DNA from: an uncultured Elusimicrobia bacterium
Lineage (GTDB): Bacteria > Elusimicrobiota > Elusimicrobia > Elusimicrobiales > UBA9959
NCBI GenBank assembly: GCA_903873295.1
Contig: CAIQNV010000022.1
Location: 1-54,660 of the forward strand
DNA length: 54,660 nucleotides
Direction of reading: 5' to 3'
The notes beneath the pieces are model-generated. The model made no database searches and was not told where the DNA came from. It saw only the letters and a program-made list of their open reading frames with translations. A program made the translations under genes and the position numbers. Shown here in pieces: positions 24,029 to 31,089 of this stretch (the stretch's first letter is position 1; each line of letters opens with the position of its first letter).

Positions 24029-25096
24029 TTATTGCTCATATTCGGCCTGCGGCTCGGCGGCGGGCCCGGCCGGCGCCTCCGCGGAGACCGGCACGGCGGG
24101 CACTGTTATTTCCCTGGAATAGCCCACGTTCTCCAAATTATCGAGGGCGGCCGCCCTAAGGTAGAACATCTCCTTTGAGACCGCCTCCCGCCCGAAGGTC
24201 CAGAAATACGGCGCCTTGAAGAAGTAGCGCGTAACGCGCTGCCAGTCGAACTTATCGTACGAAATTTCCAGCCAGGCCGCCCGGATATCCTCGCCGATAG
24301 CGGCGAAGGAAACGTTTATCTCCTCCCGCGTAAGCTCGGCCTCAAAGCCTTTAATATAGACTTTATACTCGTTCAGCGGCACCAGCTTGATGGCGATGGC
24401 GGGCTTGATGCCGGAAATGGGGGTCTCGAGCACGCCTTCCCCCGACGGCGCATTGCCTTTTATCGAGCGGTTAAGCCACACGTCCTCCACTTCGCCGCCG
24501 CTCATGGAGGCGGCTATTATGGGCGCGCTGGAGGCCGACGTGAAGTAGCGCGAGGAGGACCAGAGCGCGAGATAGTTGTCGCTCTCCGAAGAAACGCGCG
24601 AGAGCGGGATCTCCGCCCACACCCAGCGCGCGGAATCCACCCCGTCGAGAGAATCGTTGGGCAGAGGCTCGCGCGGCAGGTCCGCCGCGTCGACGAGGAA
24701 ATAGGTATGATCGGAATTGAAGGTAGGGGCCTGGTTGAGCGCCATATAAATTTTACCGGGGATCGGCTCGGTATCCCAGGAGGCCGGCCAGGATTTTATT
24801 TTCGCGCGCCCGAGCTTCGCTCCGATAAAGGCCCGGGAGAAGCCGCCGGTGGGCACCGGCGGCAGCTTTATTATCCAGCAGTTGTTGTAGCCCACGTACC
24901 AGTCGGCGTGGAAGCCGCCGTCCGCGTAAAGATAATGTCTGCTCAGGTTTTTCTCCGGCGAGAAATAGGCCGGCACCGGCGACTTGGAGGGAAAAGCCGG
25001 CCTGTTTCCGCCGTAGGCGGAAGGCGCCTGGGCGCGGGCGCCGCAGATACAGGCGGCCGACAGGGCCGCGGCCAGCAGATAACGCGTGTTTCCCAT
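24029..25096 (-). CDS. Exported protein of unknown function downstream of parB
   Basis: A 355-aa exported protein (signal MGNTRYLLAAALSAACICGARA) rich in aromatic residues and beta-type sequence, e.g. YADGGFHADWYVGYNNCWIIKLPP, KIYMALNQAPTFNSDHTYFLVDA and DNYLALWSSSRYF. The C-terminal part (EFEAELTREEINVSFAAIG..., AWLEISYDKFDWQRV) looks like an immunoglobulin-like module, ending in an Ala/Pro/Glu tail. I do not recognise the family. It starts ten bases after the parB stop, so it is probably co-transcribed with parAB; whether this means a link to chromosome segregation or is accidental is unknown. Confidence 0.72.
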   Translation of the reverse strand: MGNTRYLLAAALSAACICGARAQAPSAYGGNRPAFPSKSPVPAYFSPEKNLSRHYLYADGGFHADWYVGYNNCWIIKLPPVPTGGFSRAFIGAKLGRAKIKSWPASWDTEPIPGKIYMALNQAPTFNSDHTYFLVDAADLPREPLPNDSLDGVDSARWVWAEIPLSRVSSESDNYLALWSSSRYFTSASSAPIIAASMSGGEVEDVWLNRSIKGNAPSGEGVLETPISGIKPAIAIKLVPLNEYKVYIKGFEAELTREEINVSFAAIGEDIRAAWLEISYDKFDWQRVTRYFFKAPYFWTFGREAVSKEMFYLRAAALDNLENVGYSREITVPAVPVSAEAPAGPAAEPQAEYEQ

Positions 25097-25106
25097 TTTA
25101 TTAGTG

Positions 25107-25976
25107 TTACTTTTTTAAAATCTGTGTTACCCTCTCAAGATCGTCCAGCGAGAAGTACTGTATGATTATTTTACCATTCTGCGGGCCGGGTCCGGGACAG
25201 ACCTCCACTTTGGTGCCCAGGGTCTTCTCAAGCGAGGACTCCAGCTCCACGACCTCGGGCGTGCGGCGGGAGCCCGCGCGGGGCGCTCTCGGGGCGCGCG
25301 GCTTGCCGGCGTGGAAGCCCTGCGCGAAACTCTCCACATCGCGGACGGAAAGCTTCTCGGTCATTATCCGCTGGTAAAATTCGCGGCGCTTGGCCGAATC
25401 CGGGATAGAGATAAGCGCGCGGGCATGGCCCTCGCTTATCGCACCGGACTGTATGCCCTGGCGGATGTCCTCATCCAGCTCGAGCAGCCGCAGAGTGTTG
25501 GACACGGCACCCCGCGACTTGCCGACTTCCTTGGCGATATCTGCCTGGGAAACGCCGAACTTATCCATCAGCTGCCTGTAGGCCAGCGCGGTATCAACCG
25601 CGTTCAGATCCTCGCGCTGGATATTCTCCATCAGCGAAAGCCCCAGCTTCTGCTCATCATCCAGATTTTTCTTTACGATGGCGTCTATTTCCGTCAGGCC
25701 GGCCAATCTCGCGGCGCGAAGCCGGCGCTCTCCGGCTATCAGCTCATAGCTATCTTCGCCGTTCTCCTTCCAAACAGAAATAGGCTGCAGCAGCCCCCTT
25801 TCCTTAATAGAGTCTGCAAGCTCCGCCAGAGTCGCATCGTCAAAATTACGGCGCGGCTGGTAGCGGTTAGGCCGGATCTTGTCGACCGGTATTCTCTGCA
25901 CCATATCCCCGGAAATATCATTATCCTGCACCTTTGCAATAAGGGAGTCTATTCCCCGTCCTAAAGCCTTTCTCAT
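25107..25976 (-). CDS. parB: Chromosome partition protein ParB
   Basis: A 289-aa CTP-dependent DNA clamp that loads at parS and organises the origin region. Visible: N-terminal ParA-stimulating KALGRGIDSLI, the PVDKIRPNRYQPRRNFD motif, CTP-binding GERRLRAARLAG and SLMENIQREDLNAVD, the helix-turn-helix VSQADIAKEVGKSRGAVSNTLRLLEL, and the C-terminal dimer domain (GKIIIQYFSLDDLERV). The start at 25976 has AAAGGAGACAACT before it, deciding against an upstream start at 26027. It follows parA by 28 bases in the canonical parAB order. The local parS-like sites (26870, 27330, 27439) have longer arms than the usual consensus. Confidence 0.96.
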   Translation of the reverse strand: MRKALGRGIDSLIAKVQDNDISGDMVQRIPVDKIRPNRYQPRRNFDDATLAELADSIKERGLLQPISVWKENGEDSYELIAGERRLRAARLAGLTEIDAIVKKNLDDEQKLGLSLMENIQREDLNAVDTALAYRQLMDKFGVSQADIAKEVGKSRGAVSNTLRLLELDEDIRQGIQSGAISEGHARALISIPDSAKRREFYQRIMTEKLSVRDVESFAQGFHAGKPRAPRAPRAGSRRTPEVVELESSLEKTLGTKVEVCPGPGPQNGKIIIQYFSLDDLERVTQILKK

Positions 25977-26004
25977 AGTTGTCTCCTTTGGTAAAACGGA
26001 ATTT

Positions 26005-26844
26005 TTAGCCCCCGAGATCATACTCAAGCTCCGCCTCTTCGTTTATATAGAGGTTAGAGTTTTTATAAACAGAGATATCCACGCCGCGCCGCTCAAGGAA
26101 CTCAAGCGTAAGCTCCTTATAAGCCAAAGCGCCGCGCGAGCTGGGGTCGTAAACGAAAATGGGCTGCCCGAAACTGGGAGCCTCCGCCAGGCGCACATTG
26201 CGGGGGATAACGGTTTTATATAGCCTGTCGCCGTAATATTTGCCTATTTCCCCCTTCACCTGGTTGGCGAGATTTATGCGGGAATCATACATGGTTATAA
26301 CCCCGCCGTCTATTTTAAGACCGGGATTAATGGCCTGGCGTATTTTCTCCACGGTGTTCATGAAATAAGCCAACCCCTCCATGGCGTAGTATTCGCACTG
26401 CACCGGGGTAAGAACTGAATTTGAGGCGTTAAGAGCATTAACAGTAAGCAGCCCAAGGGAGGGTGGGCAGTCTATTATTATAAACTTGTACATATCCTTA
26501 ACTTTCTCCAAGGAACGCTTAAGCACAGACTCCCGGGAGAATTCACTTACCAGTTCGATCTCAGCGCCGGCGAGATTGTGACTGGTGGGAATAATATCCA
26601 ACCACTCTACAGAGGTTTGGTGGATGGCGGACTCAGCAGGGGCCTTTCCGCAGAGCACATCATAGATATTTTTGTTGTTTTTGGTTATATCCACCCCAAG
26701 CCCGGACGTGGTATTGCTCTGTGGATCAAAATCAATAATGAGGGTTTCATAGTCAAAGGCGGCCAAGGCGACGGCTAGATTAATTGCCGTAGTGGTTTTT
26801 CCAACCCCCCCCTTCTGGTTAGCTATCGACACTATTTCAGCCAT
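26005..26844 (-). CDS. parA: Chromosome partition ATPase ParA
   Basis: A 279-aa ParA/Soj ATPase that forms the nucleoid-bound gradient along which ParB-parS complexes move. Seen: deviant Walker A QKGGVGKTTTAINLA (near residue 10), LIIDFDPQSNTTSGLG, IIIDCPPSLGLLTVNAL (Walker B), YYAMEGLAYF and PRNVRLAEAPSFGQP. Length and order with parB are chromosomal type. The start at 26844 has AGGAG eight bases upstream. A consensus-like promoter lies at 26904-26932 and a parS-like palindrome at 26870-26887 falls in the leader, so ParB binding may repress the operon or mark it for spreading. Confidence 0.96.
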   Translation of the reverse strand: MAEIVSIANQKGGVGKTTTAINLAVALAAFDYETLIIDFDPQSNTTSGLGVDITKNNKNIYDVLCGKAPAESAIHQTSVEWLDIIPTSHNLAGAEIELVSEFSRESVLKRSLEKVKDMYKFIIIDCPPSLGLLTVNALNASNSVLTPVQCEYYAMEGLAYFMNTVEKIRQAINPGLKIDGGVITMYDSRINLANQVKGEIGKYYGDRLYKTVIPRNVRLAEAPSFGQPIFVYDPSSRGALAYKELTLEFLERRGVDISVYKNSNLYINEEAELEYDLGG

Positions 26845-26869
26845 ATAAACTCCTATTTGCAGCACAATA

Positions 26870-26887
26870 TGTTTTCACGTGAAAACA
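26870..26887. promoter_or_regulatory. parS-like palindrome 1
   Basis: TGTTTTCACGTGAAAACA, a perfect 18-bp palindrome, 25 bases upstream of the parA start and inside its predicted leader. The central TTTCACGTGAAA is the parS core; compared with the widespread TGTTTCACGTGAAACA each arm has one extra A/T pair. Confidence 0.88.
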
Positions 26888-26903
26888 TTAATCATCTACC
26901 ACA

Positions 26904-26932
26904 ATTGTATAGTTTTACTTAAAGCAAGTCAA
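26904..26932 (-). promoter_or_regulatory. parAB promoter
   Basis: On the minus strand TTGACT (26932-26927), 17-bp spacer, TACAAT (26909-26904). The predicted transcript starts near 26897 and carries parS-like site 1 in its leader. Confidence 0.8.
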
Positions 26933-27329
26933 TGCCGCACCCGGCAGTACAGCTGCTCCCACTAAAAGCAGTTGCTCCTGACGGCAAGCAGTAAGTGATA
27001 CGCCAAGTACGCAGCTGAGCTGCATAAGCCTATGGTAGTGCCGTATCAAGCGCTATGCGCAACAGACGGTAAGAGCCATGCTCGCTAAACAGCCAATTCA
27101 ACCGTATCCAACAGGCAACAAATGGAGCGGTGTTAGGAAGAAAGAATACTAATACACATCTCCACACCAAATCCCCATCTCTGCGACCTCCGCGACCTCT
27201 GCGGTGAACTCTTCCAACAGTCCTAGACTACCTCTTCCCCCTCATCTCTCTCTGTGGTTATGCAGTTAACCCGTTTAGCATTCCGCCTATACTTTGCCCG
27301 CATCGAAATAGAAGGCTTTACTTGAAATT

Positions 27330-27347
27330 TGTTTTCACGTGAAAACA
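27330..27347. promoter_or_regulatory. parS-like palindrome 2
   Basis: Identical 18-bp palindrome TGTTTTCACGTGAAAACA, 460 bases from site 1 and 109 bases from site 3. Confidence 0.88.
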
Positions 27348-27371
27348 ATTCGGCCGCTTAAAATAAGAATA

Positions 27372-27405
27372 CAAAAAAATACCCCTAAAACTTTGGTTTT
27401 AGGGG
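27372..27405 (-). terminator. Rho-independent terminator between parS sites
   Basis: Perfect 10-bp stem CCCCTAAAAC / GTTTTAGGGG (27382-27391, 27396-27405) with a four-base loop; on the minus strand it is followed by TATTTTTTTGT. It would stop leftward transcription from the DUF2089 gene before it reaches the parAB promoter. Confidence 0.8.
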
Positions 27406-27438
27406 CAGAAACCGCTTCATGGTATTTTCAGAGGTCTT

Positions 27439-27456
27439 TGTTTTCACGTGAAAACA
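27439..27456. promoter_or_regulatory. parS-like palindrome 3
   Basis: Third identical 18-bp palindrome. Sites 2 and 3 flank the terminator at 27372-27405. Confidence 0.88.
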
Positions 27457-27637
27457 TCCGCTTCCCTATCCTCAGCAAAGCAGGAGCGACATACGCCAAT
27501 GGCGGCCGCTGTCATCAAACATTCAAATCTTAATCTAACAAACTGGCAAATATTTTCAAATATTAGCCGCAGGCTGAAAAAACAAGGATACCGCTATTCA
27601 GCAAAAGACTCCGGCATTTTTAGCCTGCTGCTCTTTA

Positions 27638-28006
27638 TCAAGATTCAAGATTATTTAGCAAGTCTATCGCTTCCCTGGCGGTTATTTCCCCCCGCTCCAA
27701 CCTTTCCAGCAATTCAAGGTGGCGCTTCTTAGCCTCTAATTGCAAACCGTCCAACCCCAATCTGCCAAGCAGCGCATCAAGCCTGCCCTTAACCGTGGGG
27801 TAGGAGATCTTAAGTTGTCGACCGACTTCCTTAATACTGCCCCGCGCTGTCAAGAAAACCCGCAAAAAGACCTCATCTTCAGTGGTCAACGCCGCGAAAG
27901 GCGGAAAATCAAACCCCCCTTTAATGGTTGTGGAGCAGGCCGCGCAGCACAACTCTATCACACGCAATTTTTCTCTGCAGGAAGGGCATTTAACCGGAGT
28001 ATTCAT
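27638..28006 (-). CDS. DUF2089-family zinc-ribbon/HTH regulator
   Basis: A 122-aa probable DNA-binding protein. Residues 7-25 carry two CxxC pairs (CPSC and CAAC) for a zinc ribbon; then LTTEDEVFLRVFLTARGSIKEVGRQLKISYPTVKGRLDALL is the DUF2089 core with a sigma-like helix-turn-helix; the end LERLERGEITAREAIDLL matches the short C-terminal helix seen in this family. Targets are unknown. The gene has its own promoter (28057-28085) in an AT-rich stretch and a terminator at 27372. AGGA occurs about 15 bases before the ATG; the ribosome site is poor. Confidence 0.85.
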   Translation of the reverse strand: MNTPVKCPSCREKLRVIELCCAACSTTIKGGFDFPPFAALTTEDEVFLRVFLTARGSIKEVGRQLKISYPTVKGRLDALLGRLGLDGLQLEAKKRHLELLERLERGEITAREAIDLLNNLES

Positions 28007-28056
28007 ATTGTTAATAGATTCCTATATATCATTAATTTTCACATTACTATTATTAG

Positions 28057-28085
28057 TTTATACAATAATTTTATAAAGATGTAAA
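28057..28085 (-). promoter_or_regulatory. Promoter of the DUF2089 gene
   Basis: On the minus strand TTTACA (28085-28080), 17-bp spacer, TATAAA (28062-28057). It lies in the most AT-rich stretch of the window (about 28010-28160). Confidence 0.6.
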
Positions 28086-28152
28086 CACATATAAATATTT
28101 ATCCAAATATTAAAAGTTTGGGCACAGCCTAGAAAACAAACATTCCTCTCTA

Positions 28153-28191
28153 TTAAAAAAAAGGGTTCGTCCGCCTAAAACGGACGAACCC
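28153..28191 (-). terminator. Rho-independent terminator of the small secreted peptide gene
   Basis: Perfect 11-bp stem GGGTTCGTCCG / CGGACGAACCC (28163-28173, 28181-28191) with a seven-base loop; on the minus strand eight T follow. It lies 20 bases after the stop at 28212. Confidence 0.9.
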
Positions 28192-28211
28192 CTAAAGAGC
28201 CGGCTTTATAC

Positions 28212-28469
28212 TTAAATGCCGCCGTCGCCACCCGAACCATCCGGATCGGAGCCACCCCCCCCTCCGCCACTGCCGCCGCCGTCGCCCGTACCATCAGGCC
28301 CGGAATCACCATCGTCGCCACCCGCACCGTCAGGATTATCCGTCCCCCCTCCGCCGCAGCCGTCGGGACAATCCGCGGCGTAGCAGACCCCGCTCACCTT
28401 GGTTTCGGCATGCGAGAAGTAAACCGCGGCCGCAACGCCCAATATCAGTATCATAAAAAGTTTTTTCAT
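28212..28469 (-). CDS. Small secreted Asp/Gly-rich protein
   Basis: An 85-aa protein with a signal peptide (MKKLFMILILGVAAAVYFSHA) and a mature part of about 60 residues: ETKVSGVCYAADCPDGCGGGG, here given in parts, with three cysteines (CYAADC, GC), then a low-complexity acidic Gly/Asp/Pro/Ser tail built from units such as PDGAGGDDGD and PDGTGDGGG. No family recognised; calcium binding is possible from the density of Asp and Gly. It is certainly expressed as its own unit: GGAGGTG lies three bases before the ATG, TATAAT is at 28486-28491 on its strand, and a strong terminator follows. Confidence 0.8.
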   Translation of the reverse strand: MKKLFMILILGVAAAVYFSHAETKVSGVCYAADCPDGCGGGGTDNPDGAGGDDGDSGPDGTGDGGGSGGGGGGSDPDGSGGDGGI

Positions 28470-28490
28470 AGCACCTCCGCAGTGAATTAT

Positions 28491-28513
28491 AACAAAACCC
28501 CGGGAAACCCCGG
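28491..28513 (-). terminator. Terminator after the SPFH gene
   Basis: Minus-strand stem CCGGG / CCCGG (28509-28513 with 28500-28504) followed by GGTTTTGTT, five bases after the stop at 28519. The following TATAAT (28486-28491) may serve the next gene. Confidence 0.5.
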
Positions 28514-28518
28514 AAGGA

Positions 28519-29319
28519 TTATTTTCCCTTTTCTATGGAGATGAACGGTAAGCCGGCGCCGACATAGCCGGGCAGCACGCCGTTCCATTTCTCTATGGCT
28601 TTAAGCTGGGCGTCCACCTTGCGCAGCTCGATCAGGGAGGGCGTAACCTGCTCGCGCTGCATGCGCAAAGCCTCGGCCTCGCCGCGCGATTTGGCTATCT
28701 GCTGCTCGGCGTCGCGCTTGGCCTTCTCCACCAGTTTCCCGGCCATCTGGGCCTGCTGGTCAGCCACCTGCTTGTCCTCCACGGCCTTCAGGAACTGTTC
28801 CGTGAAGTCCAGGTCCACGACGGAGATATCAGTAACTATTATCTCCTGCTTCATCAGCTTCTCTTTCGCGTTCAGATTTATCTCTTCCACCAGGATATTC
28901 CTGTCCGCGATGATCCTTTCGGCGGAGAATTTAGCCGCTATGGACTTGAAGATCTCCTGCACGGTAGGGTCCACCACGGTTTCCACATAGCTGGGCCCCA
29001 GGTTCCTGTAAATGCTGACCGCGGTGCCCTTCTGTATGCGATGGTTGACCACCAAATGCACGTTCATGGTCTGCAGGTCCTTGGAAAAAGCCTGGGTCTT
29101 GATATCGGCGCGCTGTATCTGTATCGAGAACTTTATAATTGATTCGACCAGCGGCAGCTTGAAATGCAGGCCCTCGCTATATGAGTCCACTATGGCGCCA
29201 AGGCGGGTTTTTATAGCCACTTCTCCGGGAGGGACTATAAAGAACGCCGAAAACGCCAGCACCGCGGCCGCCACCGCCACGACGGGAACCAGCAGCTTCC
29301 CTGAAAAGTCTTTTTCCAT
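28519..29319 (-). CDS. SPFH/prohibitin-family membrane protein
   Basis: A 266-aa band-7/prohibitin-like protein with an N-terminal membrane helix (LLVPVVAVAAAVLAFSAFFIV) and a large domain on one side of the inner membrane. Seen: PPGEVAIKTRLG, EGLHFKLPLVESI, IQRADIKTQAFSKDLQTMNV, VDPTVQEIFKSIAAKFSAERII, TDISVVDLDFTEQFLKAVEDKQVADQQA in parts, and the long charged helix EKAKRDAEQQIAKSRGEAEALRMQ typical of prohibitins and HflK/C. These oligomerise into membrane cages that organise proteases such as FtsH. The start at 29319 is set by GGAGG four bases upstream; upstream ATGs at 29388 and 29403 have no ribosome site. A DNA-binding gene lies upstream. Confidence 0.88.
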   Translation of the reverse strand: MEKDFSGKLLVPVVAVAAAVLAFSAFFIVPPGEVAIKTRLGAIVDSYSEGLHFKLPLVESIIKFSIQIQRADIKTQAFSKDLQTMNVHLVVNHRIQKGTAVSIYRNLGPSYVETVVDPTVQEIFKSIAAKFSAERIIADRNILVEEINLNAKEKLMKQEIIVTDISVVDLDFTEQFLKAVEDKQVADQQAQMAGKLVEKAKRDAEQQIAKSRGEAEALRMQREQVTPSLIELRKVDAQLKAIEKWNGVLPGYVGAGLPFISIEKGK

Positions 29320-29480
29320 TTTGCCTCCGTTCTGCTTTTTAAATTCGCTAAAAACCTCTTTAAGATCCTCAAAGAATGAATTATCCATAGGAAGATTATA
29401 CATATAAACCGCACCCCGGCACCCGGCCGGCAGCGGCGCAGGCTCCGGACATGATTTTCATCGGAGCGGCCCGCGATTCA

Positions 29481-29795
29481 TCAATCCCAGCCCATTGAAT
29501 CCATCTCAGCGTCAGGGGAAAGTGGTGGAGACGTTTTTTTCGGCGACGGAGGGGCCGGGAGGGGGGGATTAACTTTCAGGGCCGGCACATTACCGCCTGC
29601 CCGACGTTCGCCCGCTGAAGCAGCCTGCATCTTTTTCGGGGCGGCGGCGGCTTCCAGCGCGGCGGCGGGGACGGCCCAGTTCCTTCCGATACGCAGCGCC
29701 TGCAGCCGGCCTTTCTTAACTTGTTTAAAAACGGCTATGCGGCTAAGGCCCAGCCTTGCCGCCGCCTCGGGTATAGAATAATATTCCCTGGCCAT
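29481..29795 (-). CDS. Excisionase-type helix-turn-helix protein
   Basis: A 104-aa protein with an N-terminal HTH_17 (MerR/excisionase-like) domain: YYSIPEAAARLGLSRIAVFKQVKKGRLQALRIGRNWAVP. The C-terminal half is Ala/Pro/Lys-rich and disordered, ending DAEMDSMGWD. Such domains bind DNA as small regulators or recombination directionality factors; no integrase is nearby, so a regulator is more likely. GTG at 29801 is an alternative start. Four GTTAAC palindromes in two pairs (29805-29904) sit directly upstream and are the natural candidate operator. Confidence 0.75.
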   Translation of the reverse strand: MAREYYSIPEAAARLGLSRIAVFKQVKKGRLQALRIGRNWAVPAAALEAAAAPKKMQAASAGERRAGGNVPALKVNPPLPAPPSPKKTSPPLSPDAEMDSMGWD

Positions 29796-29804
29796 CCGCA
29801 CTAT

Positions 29805-29904
29805 GTTAACTTATGTTAACCTTAAATGCAATAAGAAAGTCCCGCCCTGACATAACTCCGCGGCGCCACCTGGCCCATAAACAAATAGGTTAACCTGTGT
29901 TAAC
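29805..29904. promoter_or_regulatory. Paired GTTAAC sites (candidate operator)
   Basis: GTTAAC occurs at 29805, 29815, 29889 and 29899: two pairs, each with sites exactly 10 bp apart, and the pairs 84 bp apart (close to eight helical turns). The first pair abuts the start of the HTH gene; the second lies toward the epimerase gene at 30031. The face-of-helix spacing suits a looping or cooperative repressor. Confidence 0.6.
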
Positions 29905-30030
29905 CATGATAAATAATCTTTACCCGCCTATTGCTAAATTTACGACTGAGGACCTGCCGCAGCCGGTCCAGGCAACAAAAGCAGGGAATTTGCGCAGTAT
30001 AAATTTATATACTATGGGAACGGATTTAAT

Positions 30031-31029
30031 ATGAGAATACTTATACTCGGGGGGACAAGCTTTTTCGGCAAGGAAGCCGCCATCCGCCTGAGCAAGGCCG
30101 GCAACGAGGTGACGGTTTTCTCCCGGCGCGCGCCGGTGGAAGGGCTGCCGCTGGACGTCCGCCAGACCCGGGGGGACCGCACGGTTGAAATCGACCTGTC
30201 ACGCATGTCCGTGGAACCCTGGGACGCGATAATAGACAATATCTGTTTCACCGCCGAAGACGCGCAGAAAGCCATAAGGGTTTTCAGCGGCAGGACCGGC
30301 CTCTACATTTTCACCTCCTCGGCCTCGGTCTACTCCATTCTGGAAGGCTCCTCCTCGCCGTACAGGGAAAACCAGACCGAGTTGCTGCCGCTCAAGGCTC
30401 AGCTTAAGGAAAAATACGCCTACGGCCTGGGGAAGTACGCCGCCGAGCAGGAATACTTAAAAGCTTTCCTTGAAAAAAGATTTCCCGTAGCTATAATACG
30501 CCCGCCGGTAGTGATAGGGCCGAACGATCCCTCGCTGCGCGCCTACTCTTACTGGCTGCGCCTGGCCGGAGGCGGCCCGCTTTTTCTGCCGGGGTTCGCC
30601 TTCAGGAACCGCTATATTTTCTCTAAAGACCTGGCCCGGGCCATCGAGACCCTGGTCTACGCCGGCGCGCCGTACGGCAAAACCTATAACTTCGGGGATT
30701 CGCAGCCCCTCACGCTCGACGACTTTGTAAAGATCTCCGCCAGGATAATGCATAAGGAAGCCGAAATACTTTACCCGGATTACGCCTGGCTTAAGGAGAG
30801 CGGCTTTAACTTCGAGGCCTCGCCGTTCTCAATGAGCGGAGACTTCGTACTGGACATCTCCAAAGCTGAAAAAGAGCTGGGCTGGACCTCCACCCCGGCC
30901 GCCAACTGGCTTGAGGAAACGATAAATTGGTATCTTTTCAGCTATACCGGGCCTGCGCCCGCGAATTACGCCTCGAGAAAACTTGAGTTCGAGCTCGCGA
31001 AGAACTGCCCTTCCATAACCCGGGGCTGA
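30031..31029 (+). CDS. NAD-dependent epimerase/dehydratase (extended SDR)
   Basis: A 332-aa extended short-chain dehydrogenase. The Rossmann motif is GGTSFFG (residues 7-13), then VTVFSRR (likely NADP-preferring from the two Arg after the second strand), FTSSASVY, the catalytic YGLGKYAAE (YxxxK), and IIRPPVVIGPNDPSLRA. The C-terminal KELGWTSTPAANWLEETINWY is typical of sugar-nucleotide epimerases. A close functional class is isoflavone-reductase-like/NAD-epimerase proteins acting on sugar or nucleotide-sugar; the substrate is not clear. It starts an operon with kdsC, a small exported protein and ccdA. TATACT precedes the start by about 25 bases and GGAACGG is a weak ribosome site. Confidence 0.82.
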   Translation: MRILILGGTSFFGKEAAIRLSKAGNEVTVFSRRAPVEGLPLDVRQTRGDRTVEIDLSRMSVEPWDAIIDNICFTAEDAQKAIRVFSGRTGLYIFTSSASVYSILEGSSSPYRENQTELLPLKAQLKEKYAYGLGKYAAEQEYLKAFLEKRFPVAIIRPPVVIGPNDPSLRAYSYWLRLAGGGPLFLPGFAFRNRYIFSKDLARAIETLVYAGAPYGKTYNFGDSQPLTLDDFVKISARIMHKEAEILYPDYAWLKESGFNFEASPFSMSGDFVLDISKAEKELGWTSTPAANWLEETINWYLFSYTGPAPANYASRKLEFELAKNCPSITRG

Positions 31030-31089
31030 GAGCGGACGTTCGGGAGAAGCGGGAAGAGCGGCGGCAAAACGGGAACCGGAAACCTAACT

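Larger units (their letters stand above)
26888..27637. other. Noncoding partition region
   Basis: About 750 bases without a credible gene between parA and the DUF2089 gene. It holds parS-like sites 2 and 3, a minus-strand terminator between them and the parA promoter at its left end. From 26944 to 27025 there are repeated GCAG/CAGCTG words, including GCAGCTGAGCTGC at 27011. From 27178 there is an imperfect tandem of CTCTGCGACC and CTCCGCGACC ending TCTGCGGTGAAC, with a related CTCTGTGGTTATGC at 27250. I see no cluster of DnaA boxes, so it is a partition locus and not demonstrably the replication origin. Confidence 0.6.

Noticed and set aside
23215..24159. 314-codon open frame opposite asd
   Set aside because: Antisense shadow of asd, no recognisable domain.
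27170..27270. CRISPR-like short repeats CTCTGCGACC/CTCCGCGACC
   Set aside because: Repeats are about 10 bases, imperfect and contiguous with no unique spacers; no cas genes.
27339..27533. 64-codon frame through the parS region
   Set aside because: It runs across two parS palindromes and a terminator; composition is non-coding.
26870..27637. Chromosomal replication origin
   Set aside because: parS sites and parAB fit an origin-proximal region, but I see no cluster of DnaA boxes and no dnaA/dnaN/gidA neighbours; cannot be claimed from this window.
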